Below, piece by piece: positions 9,603 to 16,993 of a stretch of 21,551 nucleotides of DNA. The notes under the pieces were generated by a model, which ran no database searches, was not told where the DNA came from, and saw nothing but the letters and a program-made list of their open reading frames with translations. This stretch comes from Paramacrobiotus richtersi (lineage: Eukaryota; Tardigrada; Eutardigrada; Parachela; Macrobiotidae), in contig JAQGAU010001084.1 of the NCBI GenBank assembly GCA_034698045.1, forward strand, positions 1-21,551. The letters are read 5' to 3'. Numbering within the stretch: the first letter of the stretch is position 1; every line of letters begins with the position of its first letter. Position numbers and translations under genes: made by a program.

Positions 9603-10890
9603 ATGGAGAAGGGCAATTATTTCAGTAAATACGGAATTGCAATTGTCGCCTTGCTGTCGACGGCCAGACTAGCGTTTGCGGAGCTAATTTCACGGAACGT
9701 CATCAAACAGTTCCCGTAACAAGATCCGTACAACACCGATCACAGTGGAGTCCTCACACTTTGTACAACCTTAACTTTGCGCTACTCATTTCGCAACTGA
9801 AATCTTTTGAATATTGGAGACGACCCTGCGACAGTTTCAACTGTTTGTTGAAAACGGGTACTGTTATAAATACTTCCGGTTTTCCATTGTATGAAGTGTC
9901 AGGAAGCTCGCTAAGAAGTGCCGGTATAAATGCACCATACGGGGAAACAGCATTGTTCTCAGCAACAGGCACGGTGTGAAATTAGTGCTGCATTATATTA
10001 TGACGTGTTGGTAGCTCATTTCGTGCGATATAAGTTCTCGCGGAACAAAATTCAGTCTTCATTTTCAAATACGCGTCGAATACCGCTTTGGTAAAATGTC
10101 TCCCTTCTCAACAGCGGCTATGTGTATGTTTATTAGTATACTGATTGAAGGAGCTCTGCCCGACAAAGTTTCCCCGTTTAACTTGCCCAGATTCCTGGAA
10201 TGTGTCACGAATATAAGCACCAACACAGCCAAAATCTCGGTGCATAAACTAGCCGAAGCATTCTCTATCAGAATGGAGGTTAAGGCGACAGACACGCTAA
10301 TGCGATGGGAATTTTATGACCTGGAATTATATTACGACAAAATAGGTCAACGTGCAGCGATCTATTACCTCATGAACAACAGAAAGATTGATGTTTGTTA
10401 CGATTTCCATAACAAAACAGCCACAAGGATCGACCACAAGAATGGTATGGGAAAAGTATTTAAGGCATTGTCAGCATTCATTAGTTATTCGTCGAATTGG
10501 ATTTGAACTGTAAGAGCTACAGCAATTTTTGATAGTAATCAGTTTTTGTTAGCAAACTGGAATCGTTGTGAAGATTGTTTGTAGCTTGGGATTTGTGAAA
10601 CTGAAATTGTTTCACCGTCACTCTTTGTAGGCGGCGTTTTCCAGACAGTGGATTATGAAGCCAGTTTGTGCAATCCGTTTATGTATTTTATTTTGGAATT
10701 GGTCGGGCATTCCAATATTTCCGAATCTTGCGGTATGGAGGTCAGTCCAGCTTATCGTGTCACGACTAGCGCCGATGTTCGCAACATCAAAGCACAAAAG
10801 TGGGAGCAGTGCATGCGGGATAACTCGTTCAACAAAACTTACTGGAGTACTTGTCATTTCACTGCTCCCATGCACTACGAGACTCGATAA
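9603..10890 (+). CDS. Probable secreted LolA-like domain protein (three-exon model)
   Basis: The proposed exons are 9603-9715, 10137-10444 and 10631-10890, about 226 residues. Exon 1 starts at ATG and encodes a clear signal peptide (IAIVALLSTARLAFA, then ELIS), ending in phase 2 at GTAACA. Exon 2 carries KLAEAFSIRMEVKATDT, MRWEFYDLE and RAAIYYLM..RKIDVCYDFH. This pattern is seen in invertebrate extracellular proteins annotated as LolA-like. Exon 3 has VRNIKAQKWEQC and TYWSTCHFT, matching the conserved end of that domain. The exon 2-3 junction (donor GTATGG at 10445, acceptor TTTGTAG at 10630) restores frame and bypasses a TGA at 10504. The exon 1-2 link is less sure: the second exon could instead use ATG 10096 or another acceptor near 10114. 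The family assignment is from memory of motif patterns. Confidence 0.5.
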
Positions 10891-11203
10891 CGCCTGTGCC
10901 CATACACTTACACTTTGAGGCTCGAAAGCTGGATGCATGGACGAGGTTAATTTCGAGGCGTATGCGTGATGTAGTAACATTTTTCGGATGAATGTTTTCA
11001 TATTATATAACATGATATGTTTTCAGAAAAGGGGTTGAGCTTGTTATATGACCTCACCACTACATTCCTGAAGTGAAAGACAAATCCGTATTACTGGTAA
11101 CAATTGCATACAACTCTGTGACAGTGCGCATCAGCATGAATATTACGATACTTTCTTTTAATGCAGCCGGGAGTAAAATGTCGGGCTCGATGTCTGAGAA
11201 TTC

Positions 11204-11647
11204 ATGGCCAATCCCACAAGGGCACCGAAGCCAACTACACCGCCAGAACAAACACCAATCGTGCCCGTCCCAAAACCTTTCGCTTTCGTTGATCATATCG
11301 TGGTCACCAATCAAAGCAGCAAATTTGAAATGCTGGGAAAGCTACTCCTGACTTGGGACACTGTATCAGCGCCAGATGCCGTTCTTGTCCATCCAACGAT
11401 TATCGACATTGTGCCCTACACACCGACATTGAATCCTCTCCTACGAAAGATCATGTTCACTGTTACTGGAGTATCCACCAGCGGATTGTTTGACGAATAT
11501 GCTTTCAAACAGAAGTTCCGCGAGCTAGTCCGATCCGTGTCCTCGCCGATTCCGGACGTCTATTTGGTGCCACCGGCAGAAATTATACCGCTTGACGCTT
11601 CCATGATTGAGAAAGCCAAGCAGTTTAAAGTATGGTTACAAAGTTAA
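11204..11647 (+). CDS. Gene X: uncharacterised 147-residue protein
   Basis: The open frame starts at ATG 11204, just after an in-frame TGA at 11195-11197, so it has its own start unless a short exon joins nearby. A good acceptor (TTTTAATGCAG at 11166) could splice a leader into its 5' UTR. Residues 3-24 are rich in Pro and Thr (APKPTTPPEQTPIVPVPKP); the rest looks like one compact domain, with LLLTWDTVSAPDAV, DEYAFKQKFRELVRSV and DVYLVPPAEIIPLD. I do not recognise the family. It has no signal peptide or membrane segment. A half-length relic at 435-702 preserves the C-terminal frame, showing the sequence was present before the segmental duplication. It converges on the minus-strand F-box/Groucho copy 2 and is now separated from it by the retroelement. 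Confidence 0.6.
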   Translation: MANPTRAPKPTTPPEQTPIVPVPKPFAFVDHIVVTNQSSKFEMLGKLLLTWDTVSAPDAVLVHPTIIDIVPYTPTLNPLLRKIMFTVTGVSTSGLFDEYAFKQKFRELVRSVSSPIPDVYLVPPAEIIPLDASMIEKAKQFKVWLQS

Positions 11648-11829
11648 GACAAACCAATACAACAATGTCTCCGGCTCCTGGTAATATCTGCTGACATGGT
11701 GTAGCGTCACTTGTTAACGTTGGAACATCACCCTCGAGCTGTCTTTCGAGTTCCGACAGAAGCTTGACGCGCAGAAAATACTTTTTTAGAATACATGTTC
11801 ATTTTGCTGGATTCCGTACATGGAAACGC
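11630..11829. repeat. Source copy of an exact 200-bp direct repeat
   Basis: These 200 bases, from six codons before the end of gene X into its 3' flank, recur without a mismatch at 12517-12716. The first unit of the window has diverged versions of the same flank after its gene X relic (from about 690), so this is the ancestral location and 12517-12716 is the derived copy. Confidence 0.9.
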
Positions 11830-12106
11830 TTGTCGGTACATTTACTTTTAGTTAAACGAAGTTTCACATGACTGTGATATTTTATCGACGGTTTGCAAAA
11901 AATCTGGGTTAGAAGTTCTAAAATTGTTATTTCTGTGCAATTCATTTACGCGTAGAAGGTAAAAGGCTCTGACTTATCACGATAATTTGCTTCTGTGGTT
12001 TGAGAAAATACACGATAAGGTGATTGTTGCGCAAAAAAAAATGCAAAAAGCTTTAATTTGTTTTCCGACTGTACAAGTTTTGCGATCACAGTTCAGTACT
12101 AAACAG

Positions 12107-12516
12107 TTACACATTAAAAAACAAAAAAACATCTTCCATTTCCTTAGTCGAATCAACAGTACCCATAACACAGATACCATTTCCGCGCTGAATTTCGACA
12201 CTTATACGCTGGCGCAAGAATTCCATTGATCGAGGATTTCCATTATTTTCACGTATTCTGCGTCCAACATCTTTCATGAATGCCTTGGCTCTTGGTCCCC
12301 AACTTCCCATCGTTTCGAACCCAATCGGCTAAACCAGGTATCTGTCACTCAGCGCTCTGTATCGTGTCTCTTTCTGCCGTTCGCTTTGATCCGCAGCCGC
12401 TCCACTGACTGTACTGGTGCGGGCGATGTAGGAATCAGCACATGTGTCTGCGACTGTAACATCCCAAACAAGCGGCTTACCCGACTCCCATGGCATAAGC
12501 GTCAAACCGTCCGGGC
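12107..12516 (-). pseudogene. Retroelement ORF, 3' part: PD-D endonuclease core and C-terminus
   Basis: RPDGLTLMPW followed by PLVWDVTVADT is the PD...D core of a restriction-like nuclease, which nicks the target for reverse transcription. After SDRYLV comes an in-frame TAG (12329-12331), then the frame continues PIGFETMGSWGPRAKAF, GRRIRENNGNPRSMEFLRQR and ISVEIQRGNGICVMGTV, ending at TAA 12107-12109. The reading frame is otherwise intact here. Confidence 0.8.
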
Positions 12517-12716
12517 GTATGGTTACAAAGTTAAGACAAACCAATACAACAATGTCTCCGGCTCCTGGTAATATCTGCTGACATGGTGTAGCGTCACTTG
12601 TTAACGTTGGAACATCACCCTCGAGCTGTCTTTCGAGTTCCGACAGAAGCTTGACGCGCAGAAAATACTTTTTTAGAATACATGTTCATTTTGCTGGATT
12701 CCGTACATGGAAACGC
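12517..12716. repeat. Exact 200-bp copy of gene X 3' flank inserted in the endonuclease
   Basis: Identical base for base to 11630-11829 (offset 887, same orientation). It interrupts the element between GDG and RPDG; related elements read GDGKRPDG, so the insert replaces about one Lys codon. No target-site duplication or terminal repeats flank it, so it is not a mobile element but a templated insertion, or an assembly error. Confidence 0.9.
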
Positions 12717-13800
12717 CGTCTCCCCTGTCCAAACCTGGTGGTTCCCGTACTGCAGGGACGTTTGCTGATATCAGAGCACGACGAATCACGTCATTCAAGG
12801 CAGAGTGTCTAGGATGCCGACCTTTACTACGCTTACACACAAGTCCGTGGTGACCAAGGGTGTCCACTTGTGATCTGCACACACAGCGGTGCTCCTTACA
12901 GACTTCTGCTCCCAAACGGAGAGCCACTGCGATCCTTAGGTGGGAGTCGTCCAGCAGTGTTCCAAAGGTGGAAACTGGCAACGCACACAACCAGGCCCGG
13001 GACTCAGGTGAAGAAACCGCCAACAAACAAGAAAAGGTTATCACGTCGGCAGTTTCCAACATCCTGGTCAAGTTTTTGGTGTGTTGCGCGCTTGTCCATG
13101 CCGATTGGAACTGATGGCACTCCTGTGCAGGAGGTTCCAGTCCAGTGCGATCCGACCACTCCTTCACCAGCCTATCTGTTAACCCGGGTGAACTTATGTC
13201 CGTAACTATCGCTTCAACATATTTGGAAGCTGCAGTCAACGATGCTAGGTATGCCGGAAGTGCAATGTCTGACGCGCTTACCAGTCCCAGGCCACCGCAT
13301 TTCAACGGCAGCGATGCCTGCTTCCAAATACTGCCGGTCATCTGGACATTCGTAATGAATGCTTCAGCCTTGCTTCGAATGAGCAGATCAAACCGGTCCA
13401 GTTCCCGGTCATGCTTCCAACATTCTGCTGTTCTTAGTAAATATAGCATTTTAGGGATTGCTAGACAGTTTCGCAGCAAAAAGAGAGCTTGGTGTGCGGG
13501 GAGAATGTCGAGGCGATCGATCAACGTCTCCAGGATCTCCAGCTTACCCACAACTGACCGAACGATTCCCCCAGGCAGGAGAGGTGAGCCAAGTAAATCC
13601 AACTGCTCTGGTGTGACAATTTGGACGTCCGGGAAGGCTTCTAAAAACTCCCCCAAAGCATCCATGCGCCCTTCTTCCGTTCCGCCATAGACATTCACCT
13701 CGCACTTAGCCATGTTCAGCAGCAGCTCCAGTCCAACTCGCGCAGCTTCTACTTGGAGCATTTGGAACGCGGCAATAATGTCCAACATCTCCTCCCAAAG
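12717..13800 (-). pseudogene. Retroelement ORF, middle part: RT thumb region and zinc knuckle
   Basis: This continues the reverse transcriptase in a shifted frame: DIIAAFQMLQ, then GLELLLNMAKCEV and LDLLGSPLLPGG (the motifs after the active site). A long helical region follows, then the knuckle C..HRCVCRSQVDTLGHHGLVC and GRHPRHSALNDVIRRAL, typical of REL-endonuclease elements. Authentic sequence stops at PPGLDRGDG; the next residues come from the inserted 200-bp segment. Confidence 0.8.
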
Positions 13801-15187
13801 CCGCATCGTCCAGATACCATAAACTTAAATCGGCACGCACCTCCTGGGATAACTTGTTCGTCAGCAGACAAAATAACGGAGGCCCTAGCGGGTCTCCCTG
13901 CTGGACACCGCTAGCTGAAGAAATTGTCGTCTCTTTTCCGCAAAACAAAGTACTCGGCGATCCATAAGAAGAGTGCACAAACCGATAGTACTCCGGAATC
14001 GTTTCAAATACAACGTCTAGCAGTCGGTCTCTTCTTACAGTGTTGAAGGCATTTTTGAAATCAATCTTCAAAAATACCCTTACTGCAGGCTGTTTAGCTT
14101 CGAGGAATGTTCGTGCTGTGTGAACGACTATTTCGGAGCCATATCGGGTTCCAAAACCAAATTGAACTGGTCGGAACATCTCGCCAAAACCAGATCTTAG
14201 ACGGTGGCACACGATCCGCGCTATTAAACGGCGTAGCGTGCACCCAGGGGCGATGGGGCGTATTCCCCGTCCGGGCTTTTTAAACGGCACAATGTTGGCT
14301 CCGAAAAACACCTTACGGGACTCTGGAGGGATCTCGTTTCGAACAACATGATTCGCAAACTTTGTCAAGGAGCGCAGGAGATCGTTTCTTGCTTGCCCTT
14401 GGGAGTAGAGAAGGAGGTCTTTGAGGTGGGCCGCTCGCAGACCGTCGGGGCCAGCGGACGAGTTTGTAGGGAAGGAATTTAACGCCGACAGTAGCTCATC
14501 CTCTGTAATGTCGGGTGCAGCAGGTAGCTGAGATCGCTTGGCAGTGTTTTCGTCCGCTGGGGCTGGGGGGTGCTTCTCCTGAAGGCAACTTATGGTCTCT
14601 TCCGTTAAAGGGGCAATGGTCTCTTTGGAGGTGAGGACTCTGACAGCTCCTGTAATGTTACCATCCTGAAGTTTTAGGTTGACCGTCTTGCGCACCTCTT
14701 CATCTTTCGGCTTTTCCTTCCTCGATTTCTGGGACCGTTTGCGTGGAGGAGGTGTATGTCCGTTCAGATTGGCCTTGACCGATGTAGCCAGGGATGGCCC
14801 CCTGCCTGATTTTTCTGGGGGTGCTGTAAGGATCCTTGGGGCAAATGTGAGGAGTTCCGCCCAAGAGCTTTCATCGTTACCTTCGCAACAAGCGTCCAAG
14901 ATACCTGCTAACTTTTCCGAGCAGGCCATTCTGGCGGCTGTTGGGACATGTGGCAATATCGGATTCGTGGCACGCAGGCGACGGAGATTTTCTGCGAGCG
15001 ATTCGTCGGCGGGCATGTTTGAGGGTGCGGCATTTTGCGCTGTCTGCTGCTGCGCGCGAAGGTTTTTTGCTTGACTCTGGATACATGGTCCCTTCCCTCG
15101 ATGCCTTTTGAGGCCGCCAGCATCCTTGCAGGTTCTACCACAGAGATCACAAACGTGCTTCTCCACTGGGTCCTTGGGTTCTTCCAT
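13782..15187 (-). pseudogene. Retroelement ORF, 5' part: zinc finger and reverse transcriptase to the active site
   Basis: The frame begins at ATG 15187 with a zinc finger (CDLCGRTCKDAGGLKRHRG..C, residues about 13-35) and a Lys/Arg-rich linker with PPPRKRSQKSRKEK. The reverse transcriptase follows: AGPDGLRAAHLKDLL, FKKPGRGIRPIAPGCTLRRL, VQFGFGTRYGSEIVVHTAR, LKIDFKNAFNTVRRD (first catalytic Asp), SGVQQGDPLGPPLF and LWYLDDAALGGDV (the catalytic DD). Immediately after GGDV the homologous sequence moves to another frame, so the chain would end in 24 nonsense residues (to 13706). Confidence 0.85.
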
Positions 15188-15235
15188 CAGCGCTGCAGGA
15201 ATGAGCTCGTATTCCCTACGTAAAACTTAAGGGGC

Positions 15236-16467
15236 AGCATCCATGGCCCAGGAATACAGAACATTGTAACAGACGGAAATGGTGCAGTTTTTTATTACGG
15301 TATTTCGAGCACCAGTCGTCACATTTCAGGATCAGTCAGCACTCAGGATCGTGCTTTTTCCACCCTCTTTGTTGTAAAATACTGCAAATTCTTTGAATGC
15401 AAGGAAATTCGTCCGAGTCGTCGACAGCGGTGTTGTTACAATAATCCTGCTACACAAAGTATAGATTCCCCTTCTAGACAGATTCTGTGCAACTCGCTGT
15501 CACAGTGGGTTAATAAGTGTCGCTGTGGTTCAGGAATCTTTGGTAGTCTCCAGACAGCTGGTGAATGATAGTCGTGTTGCGCAAATAAAGCAAGCTTTTA
15601 TGTTTCCTGCCCTATAACACATACGAAATATTGGCCTATAGACAGATCATTTGATTGATTGGTAGAACCTATTTTGTCGGGATATGCGGACTTTCAGGCT
15701 ACCAAAACCGAAAAGCCTTTGCCAGAATTCACATATGGTGATGGCAATTATTCCTCTCTTGATCGCTTTTCTTTCTATGGGCAAAAGTAAGAGGTCATCA
15801 TCGTGTTGCGTATTATCGCTATATTTGTGGATTAAGTAGAATGTTCAGTTTAAAAAACAATAGTTACTCCAGAAAGGAGCCAGAATCACTGCGTGATAAC
15901 CTTGGTTCAATGAGCTCAGCTTTCGTAACACTACTGTACCCGCCCGACCAACTCGCGCAGAAGTGTGCCCTACCGCATTCTACATCCGGGTTCAGTGTGC
16001 AAGGCAGATACCAAACCCGGATGTAGAATGCGGTAGGGCACACTTCTGCGCGAGTTGGTCGGGCGGGTACAGTATTTTAATTTGTCGTTTGCACTGAACA
16101 TTTCTCGCATCTGTCTGATTTATTTTACTAGGTTCACTTTTCTGCTGGGAAGTATGGTAGACATTCGAGAACAGACCAGAAATTCTTTTGGAAACAGAAA
16201 AATAGATATACATAACAGTCGCCGCATTGTGTCGCGGATGTAAAATTATTAAATTGAAAATTCATCTGGCGGCTCTGAGCCAATCCAAAGAGTAAGCGTT
16301 CCAGAGTAACACCTCGTTGGCTTTCACGGCGTATCCACAGCGAAAAAGCCGGGTCGAGCGCAACTGATCAGCACAGCATTCTGCAGATGAGGCTGCTAAC
16401 ATGACTGGTAAACAATGTTTTTTTTGCGTCTGCATCGAACTGCCACGGATGTACATTGCCAGATACG
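15236..16467. other. Convergent intergenic region right of the retroelement
   Basis: No gene is supported. It should contain the retroelement 5' end and the 3' UTR of F-box/Groucho copy 2. An AATAAA on the minus strand at 16119-16124 is a candidate polyadenylation signal about 345 bp past the copy 2 stop. The only strong structure is the long inverted repeat at 15932-16074. Confidence 0.4.
15932..16074. repeat. Perfect 61-bp inverted repeat with 21-nt spacer
   Basis: The arm 15932-15992 is exactly complementary to 16014-16074, with no mismatch in 61 bp. The arms are GC-richer than the surroundings and read TACTGTACCCGCCCGACCAA inward. The 21-base spacer resembles, inverted, a stretch just outside the right arm (TTTGCACTGAAC, about 16088-16099). 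No coding potential or target-site duplication is seen. Confidence 0.95.
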
Positions 16468-16993
16468 TCAGTACACTGCTTCGTATACCACGGCTGCAGA
16501 AGCATCTCCATTGTACTTAAGAGCCACGACGATATATTTACTGCTAGCCGAGACATCGAAACCGTTGCATTCTCCTACTCCAACATCAGGCATTTCCTCG
16601 CAGGCGACATAGCCGTAAGGATGATGCAGAATACGCAGATTGTAGTTTGTAACCCAAGCAAGCCATTCTCCAGAACGAGCATATTTTACCGCACTGGTCA
16701 CCGCGGGTTTTTCCACTGCATCGAGTTTTTCTTCACTAAGCCGTACTAGATATGATCGACGTAATTCGGACATGTGCATGTCCACACCTGGAGTTGTTAC
16801 AATGTCATAATATCCATATCGTGCGCCCAGTCCCAGGGCTACCCAGTCGTCGTCTGTGGGACAGCAACTAACTGACGAAATGTCGCTCCACGTCCGTTCT
16901 CTCCTGAAGCACCGAGATGCATTGGCACGAAGGTCCCAGCAAGTCAAGTCACCCTCCTTTCCACCCGTACCAACCCATAAGGTCGTCCCGTTA
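16468..16993 (-). CDS. Copy 2 exon 4: last WD40 blades and C-terminus
   Basis: The acceptor TGATTACAG at 16994 completes an Arg codon. It reads NGTTLWVGTGGKEGDLTCWD, CCPTDDDWVALGLG, AVKYARSGEWLAWVTNYNL, HPYGYVACEEM and SSKYIVVAL to VVYEAVY and TGA at 16468-16470. Confidence 0.78.

Larger units (their letters stand above)
12095..15235 (-). mobile_element. Degenerate non-LTR retrotransposon with REL endonuclease (R2/NeSL/Utopia-type supergroup)
   Basis: On the minus strand one element reads: N-terminal C2HC zinc finger, reverse transcriptase, CCHC knuckle, REL endonuclease. This order defines the early-branching, often site-specific non-LTR retrotransposons. The exact clade is not resolved. 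It has YLDD in place of the commoner FADD at the reverse-transcriptase active site. It is dead: a frameshift near 13781-13795 just after the active site, a 200-bp insertion (12517-12716) inside the endonuclease, and an in-frame TAG (12329-12331). The 3' end is near 12095, just past a TAA, with almost no 3' UTR. The 5' end is uncertain; an in-frame TAA precedes the ATG at 15187. No poly(A) tail or target-site duplication was identified. Confidence 0.85.

Noticed and set aside
9761-9979. Overlapping frames on both strands between LolA-like exons 1 and 2
   Set aside because: The plus-strand frame could be an extra exon, but its phases do not fit the flanking exons; the minus-strand frame has no support.
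10618-11013. Minus-strand open frame of 131 codons
   Set aside because: It is antisense to the LolA-like exon at 10631-10890, which has splice and motif support.
12517-12716. The 200-bp insert as a mobile element
   Set aside because: It lacks terminal repeats, a tail and target-site duplications, and its ancestral position is part of the gene X 3' end.
13145-13690. Plus-strand open frame of 181 codons
   Set aside because: It is antisense to the reverse transcriptase of the retroelement and has no recognisable domain. The same applies to 14679-15074 and 12860-13205.
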